Assembly: GCF_016134045.1 (NCBI RefSeq)
Contig: NZ_CP065915.1
Location: 2,170,001 to 2,234,000 of the forward strand
Reading direction: 5' to 3'
Length of the DNA: 64,000 nt
Source: Pelagovum pacificum
GTDB taxonomy: Bacteria; Pseudomonadota; Alphaproteobacteria; Rhodobacterales; Rhodobacteraceae
Below, in pieces: positions 1-8,822 of this stretch. The notes below the pieces were generated by a model. It searched no databases, was not told the origin of the DNA, and saw only the letters and a program-made list of their open reading frames with translations. Both the position numbers and the translations under genes were made by a program. Numbering within the stretch: position 1 is the stretch's first letter; each line of letters starts with the position of its first letter.

Positions 1-187
1 GCTCGTCCCCGACGCGGGTCAGGACGGCGGACTTCAGGCCAAGACGGGCGGTGCCGCAGGCCATGTTGGTCGGGCTGCCGCCGATATACTTCTGGAAAGA
101 GCCCATGTCCTCGAGCCGGCCACCGACCTGCGCCCCGTAGAGATCGACGCTTGACCGTCCGATCGTGATGACATCCAGCCTCGTCAT
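1..187 (-). CDS. iolC: 5-dehydro-2-deoxygluconokinase, N-terminal part (truncated by window)
   Basis: This is the first 62 residues of a PfkB-family sugar kinase; the rest lies beyond the left edge. The N-terminus reads MTRLDVITIGRSSVDLYG and is followed by a G-G-S-P-T-N-M-A segment (about residues 42-49), the substrate-binding signature of IolC-type kinases. IolC phosphorylates 5-dehydro-2-deoxy-D-gluconate in inositol catabolism. The ATG at 187 is preceded by a strong GGAGGAGGTGG ribosome site. No other iol gene is in view, so the assignment rests on the N-terminus alone; another PfkB kinase is possible. Confidence 0.8.
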   Translation of the reverse strand, partial: MTRLDVITIGRSSVDLYGAQVGGRLEDMGSFQKYIGGSPTNMACGTARLGLKSAVLTRVGDE

Positions 188-321
188 CTAGCCACCTCCT
201 CCGCGACCTCCGACAGCGCAGCGCCGCCCTGCCCCGTGCACAGCGTCGGTGTTTCGCGGATCGCGGCCGGGTTCAATGGGATTTCGCCCCGACGCCCGCC
301 CGGGCCGGGTGGCCGGCGCTG

Positions 322-1380
322 TCAGTTGCCCCAGACGCGCGCCAGCATGGACCGCCAGTTGCGCCAGCAGATACGCTCGATCAGGTCCTCCGAATAGCCC
401 GCCTCCCGCAGCGCAGCGGGCAGCGCCTGCAACCGCGCGGCGGAGGCGATGTCGCCCGGCGGCACGCCGCCGTCATAGTCCGAGCCCAGCGCGACACCCT
501 CTTCGCCGAGAAACGCGAGAAGATGGTCGAGGTGGCGCACCAGTTCCGCCAGGTCCAGCTGTAAGCCCCCGACCGCGCCGTCGGTACGAAGGAAGCCGAC
601 GTGGAAGTTGAGCCCGACCAAGCCACCGCTGTCGGCGATCATGCGCAGTTGCTCGTCCGTCAGGTTGCGCGGCGAGGGGCAGATCTCGTGAACCGCGCTG
701 TGCGTCGCGACCAGAGGCAGACGGGAAAGCTTCGCCACGTCGCGCACCCCGGCCGCGTTGAGGTGGGAGAGATCGAAGATCATGCCGCGTTCGTCCATGG
801 CGGCGAGCAGTTGCTTACCCGCATCCGACAGGCCACCACCGACATCCGGGTCACCGGGGAACGCGAAGGGCACACCCTCGGCGAAGGCGTTCGGACGGCT
901 CCAGACCGGTCCGATGGAGCGCACGCCGAGGTCGCACCAGCGGTCGAAGTCCGACAGGTCCGGCGACAGCGCCTCCGCCCCTTCGATATGAAGCACCATG
1001 GCGAGCTGATCCTGTGACTCGGCCGCCGCAAGATCCGCGGCGGTCGTGCATTTGCGGACCCGCCCCGATGATCGCGCGACGAGGTCGTCGGCAAGAGCGA
1101 TCATCTCTTCCATCCACGGCGTCGCCTCGTCCCGCGTGATCGGCGGGAAGGCCGGCATGGAGCTGAGGCCGCCGGAGACGTCGAACTTGCCCGAGTTCGG
1201 CGCGAAGAGCGCGAACATGCCTCCGCGCAGGCCGCCCTCCTCCGCTTTCGGGAGGTCGACTTGCAGGCTGGCGTCGCCGGTCACGAAGTCGATCGGCTCT
1301 CCGGCCCGCGCGGCGGAGGCCAGTCGGAGAAGCGCATCGTTGTGGCCGTCGAACACGGGGGTCAGATCTGTGGTCGTCAT
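322..1380 (-). CDS. Membrane dipeptidase (peptidase M19) family protein
   Basis: This 352-residue zinc metallohydrolase is of the renal-dipeptidase family, which cleaves dipeptides. All expected metal ligands can be placed by alignment to the family: H13 and D15 in FDGHNDAL, E133 in HIEGAEAL, H206 in DLSHLN, H227 in ATHSAVH, and D301 in GSDYDGG. I chose the ATG at 1380, which starts MTTTDLTPVFDGHND. Longer in-frame starts (1440, 1518, 1716) would run into the divergent gene at 1517 and add residues the family does not need. No signal peptide or membrane anchor is evident from this start, so it is probably cytoplasmic. The biological substrate cannot be read from the sequence. Confidence 0.88.
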   Translation of the reverse strand: MTTTDLTPVFDGHNDALLRLASAARAGEPIDFVTGDASLQVDLPKAEEGGLRGGMFALFAPNSGKFDVSGGLSSMPAFPPITRDEATPWMEEMIALADDLVARSSGRVRKCTTAADLAAAESQDQLAMVLHIEGAEALSPDLSDFDRWCDLGVRSIGPVWSRPNAFAEGVPFAFPGDPDVGGGLSDAGKQLLAAMDERGMIFDLSHLNAAGVRDVAKLSRLPLVATHSAVHEICPSPRNLTDEQLRMIADSGGLVGLNFHVGFLRTDGAVGGLQLDLAELVRHLDHLLAFLGEEGVALGSDYDGGVPPGDIASAARLQALPAALREAGYSEDLIERICWRNWRSMLARVWGN

Positions 1381-1516
1381 CAGGGGTACGTCCGTAAGGA
1401 AGTCCCCCGATCGTTGGTACGCCACCACGACGGGGTCCATGCCTGCCGCGCCTTGCGCGCTTGTCGGCGTGGCCTGCGCCCATATGTTCAGCAGGACGGA
1501 CCCGAGGCCAATGCCC

Positions 1517-1936
1517 ATGCGCGACGACACCATCGTGATCTTCGACACGGACTGCGTGCTCTGCTCCGGCGCGGTCGGCTTCCTGCTTCGGCACGAGGCC
1601 GATACGACCATCCGCTTCGCCTCCAGCCGGACGGAGACCGGCGCGCGACTGGCCGAGGCGCACGGGTTGAGCGCGGCGGACCTCGACCTCACCTTCCTCA
1701 TGATCCGGGACGACAACGCTCTGACCCGGTCGGACGCGGCGCTGTGCCTTGCTGGCCACCTACGGCGCCCGTGGCGCTGGCTGCGAGTTTTGCGCGTCGT
1801 GCCGCGCCCGCTGCGGGACGCGATCTATGGGGTGATCGCGCGCAACAGGCTTCGGTGGTTCGGTCAGCGGGACAGCTGTTTCCTGCCGCCTCCGGCGCAG
1901 GCGCACCGCTTCCTCGACCGGCCGGGGCGGCTGTAA
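1517..1936 (+). CDS. DCC-family thiol-disulfide oxidoreductase-like protein (DUF393)
   Basis: This 139-residue protein carries the family signature near its N-terminus: a beta strand (DTIVIFDTD) followed by CVLC, the DxxCxxC motif that names the DCC family. A second family hallmark, RSDAAL, follows mid-protein. Members are thioredoxin-like in fold and mostly uncharacterised. There are two close ATGs (1511 and 1517). GAGG at 1504-1507 is better spaced for 1517, so I used that. It is divergent from the dipeptidase gene and lies upstream of the cytochrome b gene in the same direction, with an 87-bp gap. Confidence 0.85.
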   Translation: MRDDTIVIFDTDCVLCSGAVGFLLRHEADTTIRFASSRTETGARLAEAHGLSAADLDLTFLMIRDDNALTRSDAALCLAGHLRRPWRWLRVLRVVPRPLRDAIYGVIARNRLRWFGQRDSCFLPPPAQAHRFLDRPGRL

Positions 1937-2023
1937 CATCCGTCACAAGCGGTTGGGTGCATGGAAATGTCCGCACAAAGCCGCGTCTGGCTCGTTAGTG
2001 ACTGCATAACCCGGGAGGACGTT

Positions 2024-2875
2024 ATGAGTCGGACTGTTACCGAAACCCCCACAACTGCGCAGGCCAAGACCCCTCGAGACGTGATCTACCGACACCGCCT
2101 GTCGACGCGACTGTGGCACTGGACCAATGTCGTGACGCTGGTCATCATGCTGATGAGCGGGCTGATGATCTTCAACGCCCACCCCAGGCTTTACTGGGGA
2201 CAATACGGCGCGAACCCGGATTACGCGTGGCTCCAGATCGGGTCGGACGAGGGCGAAGGATACCTGCGCATCGGCAGCGCCACCGTCGAGACGACCGGCG
2301 TGCTCGGCGTCTGGCGTGATGGCGAGGGCGAACTGCGCAGCCGGGCCTTCCCCTCCTGGGCCACCCTGCCCTCGGGGTACAACCTCGCGCTGGCCCGGCA
2401 ATGGCACCTGACCTTCGCATGGGTCTTCGCGGTCGGCATCTTCCTCTACCTGCTGCGCTCGATCTGGAACCGCCACCTGAGCCGGGACCTGCTGCCGACG
2501 CGGGCCGAGGCCACGCCCCGCCACGTCTGGAAGGATGTGCTCGACCATCTGCGGCTGCGCTTTCCAAAAGGTGAGGCGGCAACGCGCTACAACGTCCTTC
2601 AGAAGTTCACCTACCTCGCCGTTCTGCTGGTGCTGATCCCCGGTATGGTGCTGACGGGCCTCACCATGTCGCCGAACTTGAATGCGTCTGCGACGATCCT
2701 GCTGGACCTGTTCGGCGGACGGCAGTCCGCGCGTTCGCTGCACTTCATCTTCGCGTTCGGGCTGGTGCTGTTCATCGTGATCCACCTCGTGATGGTGATC
2801 CTCGCCGGGCCGCTGAACGAGGTCCGCTCGATGATCACCGGCCATTTCCGCCTGCCCCGGGAGAAAGACCAATGA
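2024..2875 (+). CDS. Cytochrome b561-type membrane subunit paired with a molybdopterin oxidoreductase
   Basis: This 283-residue membrane cytochrome b belongs to the b561/Ni-Fe-hydrogenase cytochrome b superfamily. It has four predicted membrane helices, with candidate haem-b ligands H32 (WHW), H128, H240 and H254 inside helices. An unusual polar insert of about 70 residues (about 52-121) lies between helices 1 and 2. The start follows a clear GGGAGGAC site at 2012-2019; an in-frame ATG at 1961 lacks support. Its stop overlaps the start of the molybdenum enzyme gene by ATGA, so the two are translationally coupled. It probably passes electrons between the quinone pool and the periplasmic enzyme; direction is unknown. 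Confidence 0.88.
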   Translation: MSRTVTETPTTAQAKTPRDVIYRHRLSTRLWHWTNVVTLVIMLMSGLMIFNAHPRLYWGQYGANPDYAWLQIGSDEGEGYLRIGSATVETTGVLGVWRDGEGELRSRAFPSWATLPSGYNLALARQWHLTFAWVFAVGIFLYLLRSIWNRHLSRDLLPTRAEATPRHVWKDVLDHLRLRFPKGEAATRYNVLQKFTYLAVLLVLIPGMVLTGLTMSPNLNASATILLDLFGGRQSARSLHFIFAFGLVLFIVIHLVMVILAGPLNEVRSMITGHFRLPREKDQ

Positions 2876-3624
2876 CCCGCATCACCCGTCGCGGCCTCGT
2901 CGCCGGACTCGGCTACACCGCCATCGCCGGGACGACCGGCCTGCTCGCCGCCAGCCCCGAGGCGCGCGCCACGATCCTGCAGGGCGGAGAGGCGCTGTCC
3001 TACCGCACTCATCGTCTGATCGGCCGCGATGCTCTGGTGCGCGAATACAGTGAGGCCGACATGAGCCCCGACTTCCGCACCAACGGCAACACGATGCCGC
3101 AGGATGACGCCTACCAGCGCCACCTCGACAACGGCTTCGCCGACTGGGCCCTGCAGGTGGACGGTCTGGTGGCCAATCCACAGGCCTTTCCCCTCGACCG
3201 GCTGCGGTCCATGCCGTCGCGCACCCAGATCACCCGGCACGACTGCGTGGAAGGCTGGAGCGCGATCGGCAAATGGACCGGCGTGCCGCTCTCGGCGGTG
3301 CTGGAGGCGGTGACGCCGATGCCGGCCGCCCGTTACGTCGTACTCCATTGCGCCGACAGCTTCGGATTGGCGCCCTATTACGAGAGCATCGACTTCGTGG
3401 ACGCCTATCACCCCCAGACCATGCTCGCCTACGGGATGAACGACGGGCCACTGCCGGTCGGCCACGGCGCCCCGATCCGCCTGAGGGTCGAACGGCAGCT
3501 CGGATACAAGCACGCCAAGTTCGTGATGCGGCTGGAGCTGGTCGAGAGCCTCTCCGCCATCGGTCGCGGCAAGGGCGGCTTCTGGGAGGATAACAGCGGC
3601 TACGAGTGGTACGCCGGTATCTAG
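2872..3624 (+). CDS. Tat-exported molybdopterin-dependent oxidoreductase (sulfite oxidase/MsrP fold)
   Basis: This 250-residue protein has a twin-arginine leader (TRRGLVAG at 5-12, then a hydrophobic stretch ending near ASPEARA). A sulfite-oxidase-type molybdopterin domain follows. C125 in RHDCVEGWS is the expected molybdenum ligand. The fold family includes MsrP/YedY and sulfite dehydrogenases. Unlike MsrP, which pairs with the haem protein MsrQ, this gene is coupled by a 4-bp overlap to a b561-like cytochrome and faces a cytochrome c lipoprotein. It has no C-terminal dimerisation domain, so it is a short single-domain form. The substrate is unknown; calling it MsrP would be unsafe. Its stop codon shares the palindrome CTAG with the opposing gene. 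Confidence 0.88.
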   Translation: MTRITRRGLVAGLGYTAIAGTTGLLAASPEARATILQGGEALSYRTHRLIGRDALVREYSEADMSPDFRTNGNTMPQDDAYQRHLDNGFADWALQVDGLVANPQAFPLDRLRSMPSRTQITRHDCVEGWSAIGKWTGVPLSAVLEAVTPMPAARYVVLHCADSFGLAPYYESIDFVDAYHPQTMLAYGMNDGPLPVGHGAPIRLRVERQLGYKHAKFVMRLELVESLSAIGRGKGGFWEDNSGYEWYAGI

Positions 3625-4013
3625 CGCTGAACGGACTCGAGATAGTCGGCCAGCGCCCAGAGCCGGGCCGGCACAGGGGTCCCGATCCCGGGTTCCTCCT
3701 CGACCACGATCATCGGGCCGAGGTCGGAGGCACCGAACTCCGGCATCGCGGCGCTGAAGCTGGCATCCCGGTGGTAGCCGTCGATGACGCTCATCACGTA
3801 ATTGCGCGGGAAGGTGCCGCCCGCCCGTTCCGTCAGGCGCGTCAGGTCCGGCGGCTGCCGGATCAGCTGGTGGCCGAACGGCCCGTCGCCCATGGCGTCC
3901 GCACCGTGACAGGCAGCGCAGTCCTGCTGGAACAGCATGGCACCGTCGACCTGCGGCTCTGGCGCGCAGGCGGCAAGCGGGATGAGAAGAAGGAGGGGGA
4001 TGGTGCGCTGCAT
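3621..4013 (-). CDS. Cytochrome c lipoprotein
   Basis: This 130-residue lipoprotein has signal residues 1-15 ending LAA, then the lipid-attachment cysteine C16. There is one haem-binding CAACH motif (32-36) and a plausible axial methionine in AAMPEF near residue 90. It should be a membrane-anchored periplasmic class I cytochrome c. It lies tail-to-tail with the molybdopterin oxidoreductase gene, sharing CTAG as both stop codons. It may be the redox partner of that enzyme, but this is inferred from position only. Confidence 0.87.
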   Translation of the reverse strand: MQRTIPLLLLIPLAACAPEPQVDGAMLFQQDCAACHGADAMGDGPFGHQLIRQPPDLTRLTERAGGTFPRNYVMSVIDGYHRDASFSAAMPEFGASDLGPMIVVEEEPGIGTPVPARLWALADYLESVQR

Positions 4014-4076
4014 GATGGCCTCTTTGGGGTTTTCCCGAACGTAGCTGTCAGGGGCATGACCCCGCCTTGATCAGGA

Positions 4077-4754
4077 TCAGTCGGGGACGACGCGACCCGC
4101 GTCGAGCTTCACAACCCGGTCCATCCGCGCGGCGAGGTCGAGGTTATGTGTCGCGATCAGCGCCGAAAGGCCGGTGCCGCGCACCAGCTCCATCAGCGCG
4201 CCGAACACCCGGTCCGATGTCCCGGGGTCGAGGTTGCCCGTCGGCTCGTCCGCCAGCAGCAGGCGCGGCTGATTGGCCAGCGCGCGGCAGAAGGCGACGC
4301 GCTGCTGCTCGCCCCCCGACAGCGCGGCGGGCCGATGGTCGCCCCGCTCTTCCAGACCGACGGTGCCGAGCAGCTCCAGCGCGCGCTTCGACGCCTCGCT
4401 GCGGGACGCACCGTTGGCGAGCTGCGGCAGGACGATGTTCTCCTCCGCCGTGAATTCCGGCAGGAGATGGTGGAACTGGTAGATGAAACCGATCTGCTGA
4501 CGCCGGATCGCGGTGCGGCGGCGGTCGGAAAGCGCGGTCAGCTCCTCCCCGCCCAGCAGGACCTGCCCGCTGTCCGGCGTGTCGAGCAACCCGGAGATAT
4601 GCAACAGCGTGGACTTCCCCGCGCCCGAGGGCGCGACCAGAGCGACGACTTCGCCCCGGTCGACGGACAGGTCGACGCCGTGCAGCACGGAGACCTCGTT
4701 CGGCTTGCCCTTGTTGTAGCTCTTGGTGACGGCGGACAGGCTCAGTTCACTCAT
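4077..4754 (-). CDS. lolD: Lipoprotein-releasing system ATP-binding protein
   Basis: This 225-residue ABC ATPase of the MacB/LolD group energises extraction of lipoproteins from the inner membrane. Walker A is APSGAGKST (41-49), the Q-loop lies in [14 protein letters not shown], the signature is LSGGEQQRV (146-154) and Walker B is LLLADEPT (166-173). The gene overlaps the end of the permease gene by 8 bp, so the pair is one transcription unit with the permease first. The FQFHxLLPEFTAxEN segment is typical of LolD rather than generic MacB. Confidence 0.95.
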   Translation of the reverse strand: MSELSLSAVTKSYNKGKPNEVSVLHGVDLSVDRGEVVALVAPSGAGKSTLLHISGLLDTPDSGQVLLGGEELTALSDRRRTAIRRQQIGFIYQFHHLLPEFTAEENIVLPQLANGASRSEASKRALELLGTVGLEERGDHRPAALSGGEQQRVAFCRALANQPRLLLADEPTGNLDPGTSDRVFGALMELVRGTGLSALIATHNLDLAARMDRVVKLDAGRVVPD

Positions 4755-6069
4755 AGCGCAGCGCCTCCACCGGGTTCATCCGTGCCGCGCGGCGGGCCGG
4801 GAAGATCGTGATGATCCAGCTCAGCCCCAGCGACAGCGCGATGGAGGACAGCACGTCGTCGAGTTCCAGCTTGGCGGGAAGGTTGTAGACACCGCGGATC
4901 GAGGGGTCCCAGACCCCGCCGCCGCCGATGTAGTTCACGACAGAGAAGATCGGGTCGATGTAGATCGCGAAGAGGCAGCCGAGGATCATGCCCATGGCGG
5001 TGCCGAGTGTCCCGATCCCCGCGCCGCAGATGAAGAAGACGCGCAGCACCGTGCCCTCCGTCAGTCCCATGGTGCGCAGGATGCCGATGTCCGACCCCTT
5101 GTTCTTCACCAGCATCACGAGGCCCGAGATGATGTTGAGCGAGGCGATCAGCACGAGGATCGACATGATGATGAACATCACGTTGTCCTCGACGGTGAGT
5201 GCCCGCAGGTAGGCCCCCTCGTTGTCCTTCCACGAGAACAGGCGGTTGCCGGGTTCCAGCTGCCGGTAGACCGGGTCGATCCAGCGCTCGACGTTGTCCG
5301 GGTCGTCGACGAAAATCTCGATGACATCGACGCTGTCGCCCTTGGAGAAGAACGCCTGGCTCTGGTCGAGCGGCATGTAGATGCGGCTGATGTCGGTGGC
5401 GTAGCGGCCGGTCTGGAAGATGTAGACGATGTCGAAGGTTGCCCGCCGCGCGGCGCGGCCCCCCACGGTCTGCACGCCGTTGGCGGTGACGAAACTGACG
5501 GTATCGCCGACCGTCGCGCCAAGGGCGCGGGCGACGCCCGACCCGATGGCGATCCCGTCCTCGACCCCGAACTCGGCGATATCGCCGACGCTCTCCTGCG
5601 GTTCGCGCACCAGCGGAATGTTGGAGAGGTCCTCGGGCGTGATGCCGTAGACCTGCACGAACGTCGCCTCGTCACGCAGGCTGGCCAGAACCTCGCCCCG
5701 CACGACCGGATCGGCACGCTCGACCCCCTCGATCGAGGCGAGCCTGTCGCTGACCTCGTCGTAATTGTCGATGGTGCGCACGGTGCGCGGCACTTCGATC
5801 TCCTGGTCGCCCTGCGTGACGACCGTGACCTCCTGTCGGACCATGTCGATGGTGAGGTGCGAGCTCGAGCCGACGATCGTGTCGACGAACTCCTGCCGGA
5901 AGCCGGAGCGCACGGCGAGCGTCGCGATCAGCGCGAAGACGGCCAGCGTCACACCGAGGAGAGAAATCCATGTCATGACCGAGACGCCGCCCTCTGCGCG
6001 GCGGGCGCGCAGATAGCGCCATGCGATCATCCATTCGAACCGGGCGAAAGGGCGCGGCGGTCTGCTCAT
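4747..6069 (-). CDS. lolC: Lipoprotein-releasing system permease (LolC/E family)
   Basis: This 440-residue FtsX-superfamily permease has one N-terminal membrane helix (about 30-50), a large periplasmic MacB-like domain (about 55-290) and three C-terminal helices. The N-terminus [14 protein letters not shown] is the family's conserved cytoplasmic elbow. Many alphaproteobacteria have a single LolC/E-type permease that works as a homodimer with LolD; only one copy is seen here, which fits. It is transcribed ahead of lolD with an 8-bp overlap. Confidence 0.94.
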   Translation of the reverse strand: MSRPPRPFARFEWMIAWRYLRARRAEGGVSVMTWISLLGVTLAVFALIATLAVRSGFRQEFVDTIVGSSSHLTIDMVRQEVTVVTQGDQEIEVPRTVRTIDNYDEVSDRLASIEGVERADPVVRGEVLASLRDEATFVQVYGITPEDLSNIPLVREPQESVGDIAEFGVEDGIAIGSGVARALGATVGDTVSFVTANGVQTVGGRAARRATFDIVYIFQTGRYATDISRIYMPLDQSQAFFSKGDSVDVIEIFVDDPDNVERWIDPVYRQLEPGNRLFSWKDNEGAYLRALTVEDNVMFIIMSILVLIASLNIISGLVMLVKNKGSDIGILRTMGLTEGTVLRVFFICGAGIGTLGTAMGMILGCLFAIYIDPIFSVVNYIGGGGVWDPSIRGVYNLPAKLELDDVLSSIALSLGLSWIITIFPARRAARMNPVEALRYE

Positions 6070-6140
6070 TTTTTTGGCCTCGTAACGGATGCGTCCTACC
6101 TCTACGCTCCCAAGAGCATGGTCAAGCAGGGATGGTTCTT

Positions 6141-6156
6141 GATTGATTAGTCAATC
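6141..6156. promoter_or_regulatory. Palindrome GATTGA-TTAG-TCAATC, candidate operator
   Basis: This perfect 6-bp inverted repeat with a 4-bp centre lies in the 154-bp divergent region between lolC and the ABC binding-protein gene, 68 bp before the latter's GTG. It is AT-rich against a GC-rich background. It could bind a dimeric regulator, but no regulator gene is adjacent. Confidence 0.3.
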
Positions 6157-6223
6157 GACCCGCGTAAGATGACCTTGCGAAACGCCCCGCGAGGGGACCA
6201 ACATTCATCAGCCGGAGACAACC

Positions 6224-7879
6224 GTGACTGAATTCTTCAACAGGGATAAAATCCACCCCGCGATCCACATGCACGTGGAAGAAGTGGCCGAAGGCAAGTT
6301 GAGCCGGCGCGAGTTCCTCGCCCGCTCCACCTCGCTCGGCGTCACCGCGGCCACCGCCTACGGGCTGATCGGCGTCGCGATGCCGACGCCGGCGAGCGCG
6401 CAGGACATGCCGATGGGCGGCACGATCCGCATCCAGCAGGACGTCCGCGCCCTGACGGATCCGCCGACCTTCAGCTGGCCGCAGATCGGCAACACCGTAC
6501 GCGGCTTCCTCGAGTTTCTCGTGCAGTACAACGCCGACGGCACGTTCGAGCCGCGGTTGCTTGAAAGCTGGGAAGTCAACGACGACGCGACCCAGTACAT
6601 CCTGCACGTCCGTCCGGGCGTGACCTGGAACGACGGCCGGGGCGAGCTGACCGCGCAGGACGTCGCCTACAACTTCACCCGCTGGTGCGACGGCAACTGG
6701 GAAGGCAACTCGATGGCCTCCCGCATGGCCGCGCTCCAGAACGAGGACGGCTCCGGCGCCGCCGAGGGCGCGATCGAAGTGGTTGACGACCTTACCGTGC
6801 AGCTGAACCTGACCCGGCCCGACATCACGATCATCCCCGCCGTGACCGAGTACCCGGCGGCGATCGTGCCCGACGGCTGGTCCGGCAGCCCGGCCGACGA
6901 TCCCGTCGGCACCGGGCCCTACCGGTTGGTCGAGCTCGAGATCGGCGTGCGCGCCGTGCTCGAGAAGGACCCCGATCACCCGTGGTGGGGCGAAGGCGCC
7001 TATGTCGACCGGATCGAGTTCATCGACTACGGCACTGACGGTGCGGCCTACGTCTCCGCCGCCGAGGCCGGCGAGATCGACATGACCTACGAGACGGTCG
7101 GCGAGTTCGTCGAGATCTTCCAGGCGATCGGCTGGCAGGAAAGCGAGTCCGTCTCGGCCAACACTCTGACGCTGCGCACCAACCGCCTGACCGAGGTGAA
7201 CGGCGAGACGCCTTATGCGGACGCCCGCGTGCGCCGCGCCCTTGCGATGGCTTGCGACAACCAGGTGCTGCTCGAACTCGGCTATGCCAACCGCGGCACG
7301 CTGGCCGAAAACCACCACGTCTGCCCGATCCACCCAGAGTATGCCGACATCGGCGCACCGCCCTATGATCCCGAAGGCGCCCGCGCGCTGATGGAAGAGG
7401 CGGGCATGGCCGACTATGTGCACGAGCTCATCTCGATCGACGACGACTGGCGTCGCAACACGTCGGATGCGCTCGCCGCGCAGCTCCGCGACGCGGGCAT
7501 CCAGTGTGAGCGTACGGTGTATCCGGGCTCGACCTTCTGGAACGACTGGGCCAATTTCGCCTTCTCCTCGACCGACTGGGGCCACCGCCCGCTCGGCGTG
7601 CAGATCATGGCGCTGGCCTACCGCTCCGGCGTGGCCTGGAACGAGACGGGTCTCGCCTCGGAAGAGTTCGACTCGATGCTGGACGAGGCCTCGGCCATCT
7701 CCGACGCCGCGGCCCGCCGCGACGTGATGGAGCGGATCGAGAAGTTCCTTTGGGAAGACGGCACGATCATCCAGCCCTACTGGCGCTCGCTCTACCGCCA
7801 CGCGCGGCCGGGCGTGATCGGTGGCAACAGCCACCCGATCAACGAGATCCACGTTCACACGCTGGCGCTCGAAAGCTGA
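6224..7879 (+). CDS. ABC transporter substrate-binding protein, family 5 (peptide/opine type), Tat-exported
   Basis: This 551-residue periplasmic binding protein is of the DppA/OppA class. It has a 27-residue N-terminal extension before a twin-arginine motif (SRREFLARS, about 28-36). A hydrophobic stretch and an ASAQD cleavage site near residue 58 follow, then a family-5 solute-binding domain to the end. The GTG start at 6224 is supported by CCGGAG 9 bases upstream. No permease or ATPase genes are adjacent, so it is an orphan component. Ligand class (peptide, opine, sugar or other) cannot be decided. A strong hairpin follows the stop. Confidence 0.9.
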   Translation: MTEFFNRDKIHPAIHMHVEEVAEGKLSRREFLARSTSLGVTAATAYGLIGVAMPTPASAQDMPMGGTIRIQQDVRALTDPPTFSWPQIGNTVRGFLEFLVQYNADGTFEPRLLESWEVNDDATQYILHVRPGVTWNDGRGELTAQDVAYNFTRWCDGNWEGNSMASRMAALQNEDGSGAAEGAIEVVDDLTVQLNLTRPDITIIPAVTEYPAAIVPDGWSGSPADDPVGTGPYRLVELEIGVRAVLEKDPDHPWWGEGAYVDRIEFIDYGTDGAAYVSAAEAGEIDMTYETVGEFVEIFQAIGWQESESVSANTLTLRTNRLTEVNGETPYADARVRRALAMACDNQVLLELGYANRGTLAENHHVCPIHPEYADIGAPPYDPEGARALMEEAGMADYVHELISIDDDWRRNTSDALAAQLRDAGIQCERTVYPGSTFWNDWANFAFSSTDWGHRPLGVQIMALAYRSGVAWNETGLASEEFDSMLDEASAISDAAARRDVMERIEKFLWEDGTIIQPYWRSLYRHARPGVIGGNSHPINEIHVHTLALES

Positions 7880-7886
7880 TCGCGGC

Positions 7887-7909
7887 GGCGGGCCGCCCTG
7901 CGGCCCGCC
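7887..7909 (+). terminator. Hairpin terminator after the ABC binding-protein gene
   Basis: This is a perfect 10-bp GC stem (GGCGGGCCGC / GCGGCCCGCC) with a 3-nt loop, starting 7 bases after the stop codon. A weak pyrimidine tract follows (CGTTCCTTTC). Confidence 0.7.
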
Positions 7910-7946
7910 CCGTTCCTTTCGCCGCGCGTTCCGCGCGTCGATCAGC

Positions 7947-8002
7947 GGGGGAGGCTCTGCCTCCCCCGACCCCCTCCGGAATATTTGAAGCCCAAAGAAG
8001 GG
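7947..8002 (+). repeat. Dispersed intergenic hairpin element, family A (copy 1)
   Basis: This copy has a perfect 9-bp hairpin (GGGGGAGGC-TCT-GCCTCCCCC), then the family core CCGGAATATTTGAAGCCCAAAGAAG at 7976-8000. The same core recurs at 40757-40825 and 62175-62242. This copy lies between convergent genes. Its function is unknown; it could act as a terminator or processing site. Confidence 0.75.
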
Positions 8003-8034
8003 CGCGGACCAGGCAGCCTCGCTCGTGCGCGGGC

Positions 8035-8670
8035 TCAGCGTTGCCGGGTCAAGGGCGGCTCACGGCGGCCGATCTCGCCGCGCAGCGGCGGCTCCCGCGG
8101 GTAGTCGTCGGGATCGAAGCGGTCCCGGTCGTAGCGGCCGCGGCGCTCGTAGGCGTAATCTTCGTAATCGTCATGATCGCGCTCGCGCCGGCGGAACGGA
8201 AGCAGCAGCACCCAGAACAGAGCGCCGACCACCATCCAGCCCGCCGCGTAGCCAGCGAGTGTCGACAGCAGGCCCGGCAGCGACAGCGGCATCGCGGGCA
8301 CGAAGTCGTTCCACGTGCCCTGCAGCGTCTCCATGTCGCCCATCCGGTGCGGCAGAAGCATCCGCTCCAGCGCCGTCGCCTGCTGGAGCGCGTCATGGCT
8401 CTGCGTCAGGCTGTCGTAGCGGGCAAAGGTGCGGGTCATGTCCGCCCGGCGGTCGTCGAGGAACTGCGTCCCCGTCATCTGCGCGAGCGCAGCGTCGCGC
8501 GTCAGGCCCGACCGTTCCGCCGTCGCGTCGAAATCGGCGACCACCAGCGACAGCGCGTCGATCTGGCCAGCCAGCCTCTGGGTATATTGCTGGGAGAACT
8601 CGGGGTATTGCGACAGCGCCATGGCCCCGGCCAGGCCACCGGCCATCGCCAGCATCCGCACGATGATCAT
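8035..8670 (-). CDS. DUF2937 family membrane protein
   Basis: This 211-residue protein has a hydrophobic N-terminus (about 5-20), an alpha-helical periplasmic region (about 20-125) and a second membrane segment (about 130-160). An arginine/aspartate-rich cytoplasmic tail (RRRERDHDDYEDYAYERRGRY region) follows. The pattern matches DUF2937 proteins of unknown function. The tail is strongly mixed-charge and probably disordered. It stands alone, convergent with the ABC binding-protein gene. Confidence 0.75.
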   Translation of the reverse strand: MIIVRMLAMAGGLAGAMALSQYPEFSQQYTQRLAGQIDALSLVVADFDATAERSGLTRDAALAQMTGTQFLDDRRADMTRTFARYDSLTQSHDALQQATALERMLLPHRMGDMETLQGTWNDFVPAMPLSLPGLLSTLAGYAAGWMVVGALFWVLLLPFRRRERDHDDYEDYAYERRGRYDRDRFDPDDYPREPPLRGEIGRREPPLTRQR

Positions 8671-8772
8671 CTCTTGCCTACCTCGGACCGAACCGGCCTC
8701 TGCGACGCCCCTCTTTGCCGGGAGCTGCCCTCAGGGTAGCAAATTTGATCGTTTTCGCAAAGCGGCGCCGTG

Positions 8773-8794
8773 CGGCCCCCATGTCAGGGGGCCG
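8773..8794 (-). terminator. Hairpin downstream of proS
   Basis: This is a GGCCCCC/GGGGGCC stem (7-8 bp) with loop ATGTCA, starting about 30 bases past the proS stop. There is no clear U-tract, so it is either a weak or a Rho-assisted terminator. Confidence 0.45.
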
Positions 8795-8822
8795 TCCGCC
8801 GGGTTCGCCTGTCAGATGACCG

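Noticed and set aside
1381..1716. N-terminal extension of the dipeptidase, including a signal-like MGIGLGSVLLNIWA stretch
   Set aside because: It would overlap the DCC gene start on the other strand, and the catalytic HND motif already sits normally near residue 13 from the ATG at 1380.
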